This document shows, piece after piece, positions 51,867 to 62,100 of a stretch of 64,000 nucleotides of DNA. The stretch is from contig CP073761.1 of NCBI GenBank assembly GCA_018399015.1, positions 2,852,001 to 2,916,000 of the forward strand, in the 5' to 3' direction. The notes beneath the pieces were generated by a model. The model saw only the letters and a program-made list of their open reading frames with translations, was not told the DNA's origin and ran no database searches. Source of the stretch: Cyanobium sp. M30B3 (GTDB taxonomy: Bacteria > Cyanobacteriota > Cyanobacteriia > PCC-6307 > Cyanobiaceae). Positions within the stretch are counted from its first letter, which is position 1, and every line of letters starts with the position of its first letter. A program made the position numbers and the translations under genes.

Positions 51867-53423
51867 TCAGTGCAGGAAGTGACGGCGGCCGGTGACCACC
51901 ATCGCCAGCCCCAGCGCGTTGCAGGCGGCGATCGAATCGGCGTCCCGCACACTGCCCCCCGGCTGAATCACGGCAGCGATGCCATGGCGGCCCGCCAGCT
52001 TCACCGTGTCGTCGAAGGGGAAGAAGCCATCGCTGGCCAGCACCGCACCGCGCGTGCGATCCCCCGCCGCCTCCAGGGCCAGCCGTGCCGAGCCCACCCG
52101 GTTCATCTGGCCTGCGCCGATCCCCAGGCTCTGGCCGCTGCGGGCCACGGCGATGGCATTGGAGCGGATGTGGCGCACCAGCTTCCAGGCGAAGCGCAGA
52201 TCGTTGAACTCCTCGGTGCTGGGCTGGCGCTCGCTCACCACCTGCCAGGCGCCCTCGTCCACCGGCTGGTCGTCGAGCTGCTGGGCCAGCACGCCACCCA
52301 GCACGGAGCGCAGCTGCTGGCTGGCAGCGCGGGTGATCGCGGCCGGGGCCAGCTCCAGCAGGCGCAGGTTGGCGCGCCCCGCCAGGCGCTCGCGGGCATC
52401 GGCGTCGAAGGCGGGAGCCACCACGCACTCCAGGAACAGGCTGGTGAGCTGTTCGGCGGCCGGCCCATCCACCGGCGTGTTCAGGGCCACGATGCCGCCG
52501 AAGGCCGACACCCGATCGGCGTCGAGGGCCCGCTCAAGAGCATCAGCGCAGCCGCTGCCGGTGGCCACGCCACAGGGGTTGGTGTGCTTGACCACCACCG
52601 CGGCGGGCTCGGCCCCGGGGCCGTAGCCGAACTCCCGCACCGTGGCCAGGGCGGCGTCCAGGTCGATCAGGTTGTTGTAGCTGAGCTCCTTGCCCTGGAG
52701 CTGCTCGGCCCCGCCCCAGCCGGCCCCGGGCTGGCTGTACCAGGTGGCGGGCTGGTGGGGGTTCTCGCCGTAGCGCAGGCTCTGGCGCGGCGGCAGCTCC
52801 AGCTGCAGGGGTGCGGCCTCCGCAGCCGCATCCGCAGCCGCAGCCAGCTGGGCGCCGAGCCAGCTGCTGATGGCGGCGTCGTAGCTGGCCGTGTGGGCAA
52901 AGGCGGCCAGGGCCAGGGTGCGGCGGAAGCCCTGGTCGAGGCGGTTCTGCCGCAGGGCCTCCAGGAACCCGGGGTACTGCTCAGGGCTGGTGAGCACGGC
53001 CACGTCGGCGTGGTTCTTGGCAGCCGCCCGCACCATCGCCGGACCGCCGATATCGATGTTTTCGATGGCCGTCTCGAAGGTCACGGCCGGGTTGGCCACC
53101 GTTTCCCGGAAGGGATAGAGGTTCACCACCACCACGTCGATGGGGGCGATGGCCTGGGCCGCCAGATCGGCCTGGTGCCCCGGGTCGGAGCGCCGGGCCA
53201 GGATGCCGCCGTGAATGCGGGGATGCAGGGTCTTGACCCGGCCGCCGAGGATCTCCGGGGCCCCCGTGTGCTCGGCCACCCGGGTCACGGGCAGGCCGGC
53301 GGCCTGCAGGGCCTGGGCGGTGCCGCCGCTGGAGAGCAGCTGATAGCCGGCGGCCAGGAGGCCTTCCGCCAGGGGCACCAGACCTTCCTTGTTGGACACA
53401 CTCAGAAGGGCCGTCGGGGCCAT
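51867..53423 (-). CDS. purH: Bifunctional AICAR formyltransferase/IMP cyclohydrolase
   Basis: A 518-residue enzyme doing the last two steps of IMP synthesis. The N-terminal cyclohydrolase (MGS-like, about 1-190) shows [33 protein letters not shown] and NIDIGGPAM. The C-terminal transformylase shows [34 protein letters not shown] and ends TGRRHFLH. The ATG at 53423 is preferred over an in-frame TTG three codons upstream. It is divergent from the esterase gene (67 bp). Confidence 0.96.
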   Translation of the reverse strand: MAPTALLSVSNKEGLVPLAEGLLAAGYQLLSSGGTAQALQAAGLPVTRVAEHTGAPEILGGRVKTLHPRIHGGILARRSDPGHQADLAAQAIAPIDVVVVNLYPFRETVANPAVTFETAIENIDIGGPAMVRAAAKNHADVAVLTSPEQYPGFLEALRQNRLDQGFRRTLALAAFAHTASYDAAISSWLGAQLAAAADAAAEAAPLQLELPPRQSLRYGENPHQPATWYSQPGAGWGGAEQLQGKELSYNNLIDLDAALATVREFGYGPGAEPAAVVVKHTNPCGVATGSGCADALERALDADRVSAFGGIVALNTPVDGPAAEQLTSLFLECVVAPAFDADARERLAGRANLRLLELAPAAITRAASQQLRSVLGGVLAQQLDDQPVDEGAWQVVSERQPSTEEFNDLRFAWKLVRHIRSNAIAVARSGQSLGIGAGQMNRVGSARLALEAAGDRTRGAVLASDGFFPFDDTVKLAGRHGIAAVIQPGGSVRDADSIAACNALGLAMVVTGRRHFLH

Positions 53424-53490
53424 GGCTCGCAATCTGGAAGGTGAAGGGCCAACCTACGCAGGAACAGCACACCAGCAGCAGCGCACCGGC

Positions 53491-54141
53491 ATGACCACCC
53501 CTCCTGCCAGCGGCACCGGCGATGCCGGCCTGATCCGTCTGGGTCCCACGACGGCCCGCGAGCGGCTGGTGCTGTTGCACGGCTGGGGAGCGGATGCCGA
53601 CGACCTGCTGGAGCTGGGGCGGCTGCTGGTGGGCCCTGAGGTGAGTGTGGTGGCCCTGCAGGCGCCCTTGCCCCACCCGGCCGGCGTGGGGCGCCAGTGG
53701 TACGACCTGCAGCAACCGGGCTGGCCCCAGCTGCCCGCAGCCCGCAGCCAGCTGCGCCAGAGGCTGGAGAGCCTGGACGCGGAACTGAGCCTGCGCCAGA
53801 CGGTGCTGCTCGGTTTCTCGCAGGGGGCGGCGATGGCGCTGGACGTGACCACCAGCGCCGGAGCACGGCCGGTGGCCGGCCTGATCGGCTGCAGTGGCTA
53901 CCCGCATCCCGACTGGACACCCCAGGCAGGGCTGACCCCGGCGGTGCTGCTCAGCCACGGCCGCCAGGATCCGGTGGTGCCCTACCAGGCCAGCGAGGCG
54001 CTCCGCGAGCAACTGCAGGCCGCCGGTACGGCGGTGGAGCTGCTGGGGTTCAACGGCGGCCATGCCATCGACCCCGAGCTGTTCCCCACCCTCCGCCGGT
54101 TCCTCGCCAGCTGCTGGCAGGGCGCCGCTGGGGGGAGCTGA
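53491..54141 (+). CDS. Alpha/beta hydrolase, carboxylesterase/phospholipase type
   Basis: A 216-residue alpha/beta-hydrolase of the small carboxylesterase (YpfH/EstB-like) family. The oxyanion region is LHGWGADADDL (29-39), the nucleophile Ser110 is in GFSQGAAM, and the other triad members are probably Asp160 (GRQDPVVPY) and His191 (NGGHAID). It is probably cytosolic. The ATG at 53491 is chosen because the frame upstream is not family-like. Its natural substrate is unknown. Confidence 0.85.
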   Translation: MTTPPASGTGDAGLIRLGPTTARERLVLLHGWGADADDLLELGRLLVGPEVSVVALQAPLPHPAGVGRQWYDLQQPGWPQLPAARSQLRQRLESLDAELSLRQTVLLGFSQGAAMALDVTTSAGARPVAGLIGCSGYPHPDWTPQAGLTPAVLLSHGRQDPVVPYQASEALREQLQAAGTAVELLGFNGGHAIDPELFPTLRRFLASCWQGAAGGS

Positions 54142-54188
54142 TGGCAGCTGGGGGACGGTGGAGCCGCCGCTGACGGCTCCGTGCGTCT

Positions 54189-54560
54189 TCAGACGAAGGC
54201 GTACTCGTACTCCTCCATTTCCTCCCAGTCGTCGGCAGCCAGCGCCTCGATGCCTTCAAACAGCACCTCTTCGCCGACGCGTTCAACGATGTCGCGCAGC
54301 GAGGGGAACAGGAAGTGATTTTCCTCGGCGTACTGGGCGCTGAACAGTCCCTTCTCGCCCCAGAAGAAGCGGTCGGTGGTGTGCTCGTTGCGACGCACGT
54401 TCAGGATCGCGGGAGGCACCAGGGCCTGTTCCGCGATGTAGCGACGGGCGGCGGTGACGGGCTTGTGGGAGCCGGTCTCCAGATTGAAGGTGGGCACGTG
54501 CGCCAGCACCCGCTGGCCGGCAAGACGGCGGCGGCTGATCCGCTTGCGCTTCTTAGACAT
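54189..54560 (-). CDS. DUF3155 family protein
   Basis: A 123-residue protein with a very basic start (MSKKRKRISRRRLAGQRVLA), a conserved middle (FNLETGSHKPVTAARRYIAE, FWGEKGLFSAQYAEENHFLFPSL) and a strongly acidic C-terminus (DDWEEMEEYEYAFV). This matches the cyanobacterial DUF3155 family. The basic head and acidic tail suggest nucleic-acid or ribosome contact, but no function is known. Its upstream side is a 407-bp intergenic region. Confidence 0.85.
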   Translation of the reverse strand: MSKKRKRISRRRLAGQRVLAHVPTFNLETGSHKPVTAARRYIAEQALVPPAILNVRRNEHTTDRFFWGEKGLFSAQYAEENHFLFPSLRDIVERVGEEVLFEGIEALAADDWEEMEEYEYAFV

Positions 54561-54967
54561 GGCAGAACTCCCGGGGGAGGGAGGATCGAGAGGGACGAGG
54601 AGAAGCGGGGTGAGCCGCCAGCTGGCGAAGGATCCAGGGAACCCTTCGCGACACAACTCCCAACCAGCCGGAGCCGACGGTGCCGAACAGGTCAACGACG
54701 CGTCAGCGGTGCACCGAAAAACGGAACACCCTTCCAGCGGTGAGGGGCGGAGCAGGCCCGGGAGACCCGTCACCTGAACACACCTCTGCTGTAGCCTCGG
54801 TTGAACGAAAGCGCAACTGCGAGCTTCACATCGTCGACCCTTCAGGCCCCGCGGCGATCGCGTGGTAGTGGTCGATACGAAAGATCTTAAGACTATTTCC
54901 CGGATTTGACTCAGGTCATCCCGACTTTTTTTGGCCTTCGCCAGGAGGCGCCGCAACCCACGCCGAG
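54561..54967. other. 407-bp intergenic region between DUF3155 and the histidine kinase
   Basis: No convincing protein gene. It holds a HIP1 octamer (54854-54861), an 8-bp palindrome TCTTAAGA at about 54884-54891, and a hairpin followed by seven T (54902-54932). It must contain the divergent promoters of both neighbours. The right third (about 54870-54935) is clearly more AT-rich than its surroundings. Confidence 0.6.
54902..54932 (+). terminator. Possible Rho-independent terminator or sRNA 3' end
   Basis: GGAT-TT-GAC / TCAG / GTC-ATCC (54902-54921) gives a 7-bp stem with a 2-nt bulge and a 4-nt loop. After four bases comes a T7 tract (54926-54932). No gene on the + strand ends just upstream, so it might end a small RNA. 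The stem is weak and the spacing to the T-tract is loose. Confidence 0.35.
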
Positions 54968-56095
54968 ATGCCAGTCTCCAAGCGGTTTCTGAGCCTGGTC
55001 AACTCTCAGCTGGCCCAGTTTGCCGACCGCAGTGACGTCACCTCCGTGGTGGTGTACGTCACTGAACCGTCCGACAGCGGCACGCCGGATCTGATCCCGA
55101 TCGGTCATTGGCCCAGTGCCAGCCGGGCACTGCCATCCCTCGCCAGCGACAGCGAGCTGCGCCAACCTGCGGAGCGCCGCCGCTGGCTGGCCATGCGCCA
55201 GGGGGGCGTGCTGCTGGGCGCCCTGCAGGTGGAAACCACCGACCTGCCCTGGCCCGAGCCGCTCCAGCAGCGGCTGCTGGCCGTGAGCCGTTGCCTCACC
55301 GAGAGTCTCTGCCTCGATCTGGAGCACCACCAGCTGCAGCTGCGCCTGCAGCGGCAGCGGGAGCAGCTGGCGGTGCTGCTGCACCAGTTGCGCAATCCCC
55401 TGGCGGCGCTGCGCACGTTCGGCCAGTTGCTGTGGCGCCGGCTGGAACACGATCCCCGCAACCGCGCCCTGGTGGAGAGCCTGCTGCAGGAGGAACACCA
55501 GCTGCAGCGCTATGTGGATGCGATTGACGCCCTCGAGCGGATCGAGCCAGCCTTCTCAGCAGCGGCAGAGGCGCCTCCCCTGCTGCTGCCCCCCAGCCTG
55601 GGGAGCGACAGCCCGCAGCCCCTGGCCACCTTGCTCCAGCCCCTGCTGCAGCGGGCCACGGCCACCGCGGCCCTGCAGGGGCGTCCCTGGCATGGCCCCG
55701 GCCAACTGCCCCAGTGGCAGGGCGACTCCGGCGCGGTGGCCGAGATCCTGGCCAACCTGCTGGAGAACGCCTTTCGTTACAGCCGCTCCGGCGCCCCGGT
55801 GGGCCTGCACGTGGCTGCCTCCGATGAGGGGGGATGGCAGCTGTGCGTCTGGGATGGGGGCGACCCGATCGCCGGCGATGAACGCGAGCGGATCTTTGCG
55901 GCCGGGCAGCGGGGACGGAGCAGCGCCGATCTGCCGGGCACCGGACTGGGCCTGGCGCTGGCCCGGCAACTGGCCCGCCAGCTCGGGGGCGATCTGCAGC
56001 TGATGCCCTCCCCGGCCTCCGTGGCCCAGGAGCTGCCGGTGCAGGGGAACGCCTTCCTGCTCAGGCTGCCGCCCAGGCGGCCGCCAGGCCCATGA
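54968..56095 (+). CDS. Sensor histidine kinase of the Hik2/CSK type
   Basis: A 375-residue soluble histidine kinase. Residues about 15-115 look like a degenerate GAF domain. A coiled region leads to the H-box at about 135-160, with His139 in LLHQLRNPLAALRTFGQLL, a wording close to the Hik2/chloroplast-sensor-kinase family. The ATPase domain has the N-box LLENAFRYS (264-272), VWDGGDPI (294-301) and the G-box GTGLGLALARQLA (324-336). No membrane helix is seen. Hik2/CSK kinases respond to redox or salt in photosynthetic cells; assignment to that subfamily is by motif only. Its 3' end overlaps the convergent cobS by 35 bp. No response regulator is adjacent. Confidence 0.82.
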   Translation: MPVSKRFLSLVNSQLAQFADRSDVTSVVVYVTEPSDSGTPDLIPIGHWPSASRALPSLASDSELRQPAERRRWLAMRQGGVLLGALQVETTDLPWPEPLQQRLLAVSRCLTESLCLDLEHHQLQLRLQRQREQLAVLLHQLRNPLAALRTFGQLLWRRLEHDPRNRALVESLLQEEHQLQRYVDAIDALERIEPAFSAAAEAPPLLLPPSLGSDSPQPLATLLQPLLQRATATAALQGRPWHGPGQLPQWQGDSGAVAEILANLLENAFRYSRSGAPVGLHVAASDEGGWQLCVWDGGDPIAGDERERIFAAGQRGRSSADLPGTGLGLALARQLARQLGGDLQLMPSPASVAQELPVQGNAFLLRLPPRRPPGP

Positions 56096-56936
56096 GCAGC
56101 AGGGAGAGGGTTTCGGTCCACTCCACGCTGGCGCCATAGCTGTCGCCGCTGTGCCCGCCGAGCCGGCGCCCCAGCCACCAGGGGACAAGCCAGGCCGGCA
56201 GCAGGCCGAGCAGGCCAAGCAAGCCGAGCCATCGTGCTGGCAGGGGCAGCAGCCAGCTCACCGCCAGCAGCGCCGGCAGGGCCAGCAGCGCCGGCCGCAG
56301 CTCCCGGCCCAGGCCCTGCCAGTGGCGGCGATGGAAGGCGGCACTGCCCTCGCGGCGCAGATAGGGATGGAACGCCATCGCCGGCAACGGCGAGAGCCGC
56401 CCCCAGAAGGCCGCCCACACCAGCAGCAGGGCCCCCAGCAGCGGAGGCGCCGGCAGCAGGCAGGCCAGGCCGGCAGCCCGCAGCAGGGCCAGCAGCAGGG
56501 CCACCTGCACCGCTGAGGCCCCCACGCGGCTGTCGGCCATCGCCTCCAGCCGGCGCAGCGGTCCCGCCGCCAGCCCGTCGGCCGTGTCCAGAGCGCCGTC
56601 GTGGTGGAGCCCGCCGCTGAGCCACAGCCCCAGGGCCATCACCAGCGCCAGCCGGGCCGGGCCGGGGAGCCAGCCGGCGGGCAGCCACCACAGCAGGGCC
56701 TGCAGGCCCCCCAGCACCAGGCCGATCCAGGGGGCAAAGCGGGCGATCCGCTCAAAGCGGGGCCGGGGCCAGGGCCAGGCCGGCAGCAGCGAATAGAAGA
56801 TCCAGGCACCCGCCAGATCGCGCAGCCAGGCGGGTGCCCCGGCGGCGGCGGCGCCAGCACCGGGATCGGAAGGGCGGTGACGGGTGAAGGGAGCCAGGCG
56901 ACCTCTAGCGTCAGCGCAGCACCGCTGCGGTCCCAT
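56061..56936 (-). CDS. cobS: Adenosylcobinamide-GDP ribazoletransferase
   Basis: A 291-residue polytopic membrane enzyme that joins alpha-ribazole to adenosylcobinamide-GDP in late B12 synthesis. Signatures are [16 protein letters not shown] with its conserved Asp residues, [11 protein letters not shown], and a C-terminal [10 protein letters not shown]. The ATG at 56936 is the only start available. It places the first 53 bp across the start of the divergent tgt. The 3' end overlaps the histidine kinase gene by 35 bp. Confidence 0.93.
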   Translation of the reverse strand: MGPQRCCADARGRLAPFTRHRPSDPGAGAAAAGAPAWLRDLAGAWIFYSLLPAWPWPRPRFERIARFAPWIGLVLGGLQALLWWLPAGWLPGPARLALVMALGLWLSGGLHHDGALDTADGLAAGPLRRLEAMADSRVGASAVQVALLLALLRAAGLACLLPAPPLLGALLLVWAAFWGRLSPLPAMAFHPYLRREGSAAFHRRHWQGLGRELRPALLALPALLAVSWLLPLPARWLGLLGLLGLLPAWLVPWWLGRRLGGHSGDSYGASVEWTETLSLLLMGLAAAWAAA

Positions 56937-58086
56937 CAGCTTTTCACCCCAGGGGGCTGGCCCGCTCCCCTTCAGCTTCGAGATCACAGCCCGCTGTGCC
57001 CACACCCGGGCCCGCTGCGGCTGCTTCCACACCCCCCACGGGCCGGTGCACACGCCCCGTTTCATGCCGGTGGGCACGCTGGCCACGGTGAAAGGGGTGA
57101 CCAGCGACCAGCTGGCCGGCACCGGCGCCGAGATGGTGCTGGCCAACACCTACCACCTGCACCTGCAGCCGGGGGAGGCGATCGTGGCCGAGGCGGGCGG
57201 GCTGCACCGCTTCATGGCCTGGGATGGGCCGCTGCTCACCGATTCCGGGGGCTTCCAGGTGTTCAGCCTCGGGGACATCAACCGCATCAGCGACGACGGC
57301 GTGGTGTTCCGCTCCCCGCGGGACGGCCGCCGCATCGACCTGACACCGGAGCGCTCGATGGCCATCCAGATGGCCCTGGGCGCCGACGTGGCCATGGCCT
57401 TCGACCAGTGCCCGCCCTATCCGGCCAGCGAGGCCGATGTGGCCGCCGCCTGCCGCCGCACCCACAGCTGGCTGGAGCGCTGCGTCGCCAGCCACAACCG
57501 CCCTGATCAGGCCCTGTTCGGCATCGTGCAGGGGGGCTGCTTCCGCCACCTCCGGGCGGAATCGGCGCGGGTGGTGGCCTCGATGGGCCTGCCCGGGATC
57601 GCCGTGGGCGGGGTGAGCGTGGGCGAGCCGGCCGCGGAGATGCACCGGATCGTGCGCCAGGTGGGACCGCTGCTGCCCGACGACAAACCCCACTACCTCA
57701 TGGGCGTGGGCACGCTGCGGGAGATGGCGATCGCCGTGGCCAACGGCTTCGATCTGTTCGACTGTGTGATCCCCACCCGGCTGGGGCGCCACGGGGCGGC
57801 CCTGGTGGGCGGCGAGCGCTGGAACCTCAAGAACGCCCGCTTCCGCCACGACCACACGCCTCTCGATGGCAGCTGCCCGTGTCCGGCGTGCCGGCGGCAC
57901 AGCCGCGCCTATCTGCACCACCTGATCAAGACCGAGGAGATGCTGGGCAAGATCCTGCTCAGCCTGCACAACATCACCCAGCTGGTGCGCTTCACCAAGG
58001 CCATGGCCCGGGCGATCCGGGAGGGCTGTTTTGCAGAGGATTTCGCTCCCTGGGAGCCCGGCTCCCCGGCCGCGCACACGTGGTAG
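56884..58086 (+). CDS. tgt: Queuine tRNA-ribosyltransferase (TGT)
   Basis: A 400-residue enzyme that swaps G34 for a queuosine precursor in tRNAs with GUN anticodons. The base-binding Asp120 is in [13 protein letters not shown], the nucleophile Asp is in [12 protein letters not shown], and zinc ligands are in [10 protein letters not shown]...HHLI. It starts at GTG 56884, with GAAGGG 9 nt upstream. The usual TGT homology begins only at about residue 32 (FSFEITARC), and no nearer start exists in frame. The 5' end overlaps cobS by 53 bp head to head. psbK follows by 31 bp. Confidence 0.95.
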   Translation: MKGARRPLASAQHRCGPISFSPQGAGPLPFSFEITARCAHTRARCGCFHTPHGPVHTPRFMPVGTLATVKGVTSDQLAGTGAEMVLANTYHLHLQPGEAIVAEAGGLHRFMAWDGPLLTDSGGFQVFSLGDINRISDDGVVFRSPRDGRRIDLTPERSMAIQMALGADVAMAFDQCPPYPASEADVAAACRRTHSWLERCVASHNRPDQALFGIVQGGCFRHLRAESARVVASMGLPGIAVGGVSVGEPAAEMHRIVRQVGPLLPDDKPHYLMGVGTLREMAIAVANGFDLFDCVIPTRLGRHGAALVGGERWNLKNARFRHDHTPLDGSCPCPACRRHSRAYLHHLIKTEEMLGKILLSLHNITQLVRFTKAMARAIREGCFAEDFAPWEPGSPAAHTW

Positions 58087-58117
58087 CGTCCGCCTCACGC
58101 GACACGTGAGTTCTGGG

Positions 58118-58261
58118 ATGGCCGCCTACGCCCTGCACACCCTGGCCCAGCTGCCCGAGGCCTATCAGGCCTTTGCCCCGCTGGTGGACATCCTGCCGAT
58201 CATCCCCTTCTTCTTCCTGCTGCTGGCCTTCGTGTGGCAGGCCTCGGTGGGGTTCCGCTGA
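58118..58261 (+). CDS. psbK: Photosystem II reaction center protein PsbK
   Basis: A 47-residue protein from ATG 58118. After a short leader it shows the mature PsbK sequence [20 protein letters not shown], one membrane helix (about 26-43) and the WQASVGFR end. PsbK is a single-span PSII subunit near CP43. It follows tgt by 31 bp and may be cotranscribed. Its 3' end is 22 bp from the convergent glycosyltransferase. Confidence 0.97.
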   Translation: MAAYALHTLAQLPEAYQAFAPLVDILPIIPFFFLLLAFVWQASVGFR

Positions 58262-58283
58262 CCCTCGGGCCAACGGCCCGCAC

Positions 58284-59006
58284 TCATCCCTGCCGCAGCA
58301 CCGCCCAGGCGAATGCCGGCAGGGCCAGCATCCGCCTCCACCGGCTCGGCTCCTGCCAGAGGCGATACAACCACTCGATCTGCAGGGCTCCCATCCAGCG
58401 TGGGGCCCTTTTTTTCACCCCGGCCCACACGTCGAAGCTGCCGCCCACGCCCATCCACAGGCCGGCACTGCGGCCGCTCAGGTGGGCGATCCAGGTCTCC
58501 TGACGGGGCACGCCCAGGGCCGCCAGCACCAGGTCGGGGCGGGCGTCGAGCAGTTGGCGCTCCAGGCCTGGCCAGAGATCGGCGCCCTGGTATCCGTGGG
58601 CCGTGAACACCAGCTGCAGGCCGGGGATCTCGGCGCGCAAGCGGGTCACCAGGGCCTCCATCACCGCCGGAGACGCCCCCACCAGCGCCACCCGCCAGCC
58701 ATGGGCAGCGCCATGCTGCAACAGGCGGCGGGCCAGCTCGATCCCCGGGCTGCGCCGCACCTTCAGCCCCTGGCGCCCCAGGGCCCACACCACCCCGGCC
58801 CCGTCGGGAATCACCAGGTCGGCGGCGGCGATCGCCTTCCCCAGCTCGGGCTGGGCCAGGGCGGCCATCGTCATCTCGGCGTTGAGGGTGACGATCTGCC
58901 CACCGCCGCGCCGATGCAGGGCCAGCGCCGCCGCAAACACATCGCCGCAGGCATCCACCGGCACTCCCAGCACGGTGGTGCGGCGGTCGGTTGCCATTGC
59001 TGCCAT
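58284..59006 (-). CDS. WecG/TagA/CpsF family glycosyltransferase
   Basis: A 240-residue enzyme of the WecG/TagA/CpsF (GT26) family, which adds a second sugar, often N-acetylmannosamine or its acid, to an undecaprenyl-linked GlcNAc. Seen are VTLNAEMTMAAL, the catalytic VIPDGAGVVWALG, LALGVPRQETWI in altered form (LAALGVPRQETW), and GVGGSFDVWAGVKKRAP. The ATG at 59006 is used; 58997 is an alternative three codons in. It is divergent from the large GH15-like gene. It could act after the WecA-like enzyme at 42973-44079. Confidence 0.88.
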   Translation of the reverse strand: MAAMATDRRTTVLGVPVDACGDVFAAALALHRRGGGQIVTLNAEMTMAALAQPELGKAIAAADLVIPDGAGVVWALGRQGLKVRRSPGIELARRLLQHGAAHGWRVALVGASPAVMEALVTRLRAEIPGLQLVFTAHGYQGADLWPGLERQLLDARPDLVLAALGVPRQETWIAHLSGRSAGLWMGVGGSFDVWAGVKKRAPRWMGALQIEWLYRLWQEPSRWRRMLALPAFAWAVLRQG

Positions 59007-59101
59007 CGGGGGTGCGGCGGAGGGGGAGAATCTATGGCTGGCGATGCTTTGGTTTTCCTTTGGGATTGCCAGCCATCCCCGTCCACCGCCGCCGCCCGCC
59101 G

Positions 59102-62100
59102 ATGCCGCCTTCCGAGATGGCCAGCGCCCCCGCACCCGCCCCGGCGGCCGTGCTGGCCGATCCCCAGGGGCGGGCCTGCACGGTGCTGGAGGAGCTCGAC
59201 CGCCAGATCGAGGCCGTGGTGCTGAGCCGCCAGCACCCGATCACCGGCCTGCTGCCCGCCAGCACCGCCAACACGGTGCACGGCAACTACGGCGATGCCT
59301 GGGTGCGCGACTGCGTGTATTCGATCCAGTGCGTGTGGGGCCTGGCCCTGGCCCACCGCCGGCTGCGCGGCGCCAGCCGGCGCGCGTTCGAACTGGAGCA
59401 GCGGGTGTTGCAGCTGATGCGCGGCCTGCTCCAGGCCATGGCCCGCCAGGCCCCCAGGGTGGAGCGCTTCAAGCACAGCCTGCACCGGCTGGATGCGATC
59501 CACGCCAAGTTCGACACCGGCAGCGGCAACCCGGTGGTAGCCGACGACGGCTGGGGGCACCTGCAGCTCGATGCCACCGGCCTGTTCCTGCTGCAGCTGG
59601 CCCAGCTCACCCGCGCCGGCCTGGTGGTGGTGCGCTCCAGCCACGAGCACGACTTCGTGCAGAACCTGGTGTATTACGTGGCCCAGGCCTACCGGATTCC
59701 CGATTACGGCATCTGGGAGCGGGGCGACAAGGGCAACCACGGCCTGCCGGAGCGCAATGCCAGCTCGATCGGCCTGGTGAAGGCGGCCCTGGAGGCGATT
59801 GAGGGGCTGGATCTCTACGGGCCCCACGGCGATGGCAGCCACTGCCTGGTGATCCCCCACGATGCGATCGTGCGCCTGCGCCGGGCCCTCGATGCCCTGC
59901 TGCCGCGGGAGTCGGCCAGCAAGGAGGTGGACGCGGCCTGCCTCTCGGTGATCGGCTATCCGGCCTGGGCCGTGGAGGAGGCCCAGCTGGCGGAGCGCAC
60001 CCGCGCCAAGATCCGCGCCCAGCTGGGCGGCGGCTACGGCTACAAGCGCTTCCGCCGCGACGGTCACCAGACCGTGGTGGAGGACCACACCCGCCTGCAC
60101 TACGAGCGCGAGGAGCTGGCCCAGTTCGAGCACATCGAGTGTGAGTGGCCCCTGTTCTGGGCCTACGAGCTGATCACCGCCTGCTGCGAGGAGCGCTGGC
60201 AGGAGGCCCGCCAGTGGCGCCAGCGGCTGGCCAGTGTGAGCGTGAATGTGGACGGGGTGGCCCTGCTGCCCGAGCTCTACCTGGTGCCGGAATCGGCCGT
60301 GGCGGCGGAACGCCTGCAGCCGGGCAGCCAGCCGCGCCAGGCCAACGCCAACGTGCCCCTGCTCTGGACCCAGAGCCTCACCTGGCTGGGCGATCTGCTG
60401 CTGGCCGGCCTGATCACCCCCGCCGATCTCGACCCCAGCGGCCGCCGCCGGCCCGAGCCGCCCGGTGCCGAGGTGGTGCTGGTGGCGCTGGTGCCCGGCA
60501 GCGAGGCGATTGCCGACGCCCTGCGCCAGCGCCAGCTGCCCTGCGGTCACGATGGCGCCGACGGCCAGGGCTTCCGCATCGGCAGCCCCCAGGACCTGGC
60601 CGCCTGCCTCAACCAGGTGGGGGCCAATCCGAAGCTGGGCCTGAGCGGCCACCCGCCGGTGCGGATGGAAACCCTGGCCACGGCCCGGCTCTACCGCCGG
60701 CCCCAGCCCGGCGGGGATGGCACAGCCCCGGAACGGCTGGCCTTCCTGCCCGCCGTGCTCGAGGAGGGCACCTTCTATCTGGCCGATGATCCGGAGCAGC
60801 TGGTGGACGCGGTGGTGGCCGAGCTGCGGCTGCTGCAGCGCCACTGGCGCGGCCAGGGCGCACCGCTGCTGCTGATCCCCATCCCCGAGGGCCCCTTCGC
60901 CGCCGATCCCCAGCCCTTCCTCAACCTGGCAGAGCAACTGCGCGCTGGCGCGATCGACGGGGTCCGCGTTGAGCTGGACACCCTGGCCGCCCTGGCGGAC
61001 CGGGGGGCCTGGGTGGACCTGCCCGCTGCGGCGAGCATCCCGACCCACGCCAGCGCCCCGGTCCCCCTGCCCCTGCAGGAGAGCGTCAGCCAGAGTCCTC
61101 TCTCCGCCGCCGAGGAACAGGCCCTCGAGCGCGACGACCTGAGCATCGCCGATCTGGCCGAACGGCTGTGGGGCAGCACCTCCCTGGCGGAGCAGGCGGA
61201 GGTGCTGGAGCAGCTGGGCCGGCGCCTGGGCGAGCAGACCACCCTGCCGCGGCCCGACAGCGGCGGGCCCGTGGCCCTGCGCAGCCTGCTGGAGGAGGTG
61301 TACCGCCGGGCGCTCGCGGCCGGCGACTGGGACGTGGTGCGGCGCATGGCCGGCCAGCTGGAGCTGGTGCACCCCCAGCTGGAGGATGCCCTCACCGACC
61401 TGCTGGTGCGCCAGAAACAGGTGGTGGTGGGCCGCAACTACACCGCCGATTCCCTGATCAGCACGCCCCAGGACAGCGCCACGATCGCGGCGATGATCCG
61501 GCGCTTCAGCGGCGAGGACGGCCGCGAATGGATGCTGCAGCAGGAACTGCTGCTGGCCCTCGACGGCCTGGCCCGGCACGAGCCCAGGCTGCTGAGCGGT
61601 GGCCTCACCCTGCAGCTGGGGCAGTTGCTGCTGCTGCTCACCAGCGAACTGGCCGCCGAGGAGGACCTCAACCCGATCGACGCCTTCGAGCGGCTCTGCC
61701 AGCAGCCGCCCCATGCGATCCGGCGGCGGTTGCGGGCCGTGCTGGCCGATGGCGACCATGCCCGGGCGGCCCTGCAGCGCAAGGAGCAGCTGCACCTGAG
61801 CGGCCGGGTGCGCTGGACCGTGCCCGATCCGCTCGAGGAGCTGCCACGGGGCACCTGCTGGCTGCAGCAGCGCATGCGCCTGGGGGCCCTGGGGCGGGTG
61901 CCCCGCGACTTCTTCGCGGGCGTGTGGGAGCTGCTGCACCACTGCCGCGGCATCGTGATCGGCGACAAGCTGGAAAAGCGCAACCGGCTGGAGAGCGCCC
62001 CGCTGCTCAAGGAAAAGACCGCCGGCGAACGCAACTTCGCCTCCCTGGTGGAACACCTGCTCAGCAAGATCGAAGCCCCCGAATACCGCCAGCTCTGCAC

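Noticed and set aside
58409-58415. Seven-A run in the WecG-like gene as a programmed -1 frameshift site
   Set aside because: The codon phase (AAA AAA AGG) does not match the A-AAA-AAG slippery register, and the frame is normal on both sides.
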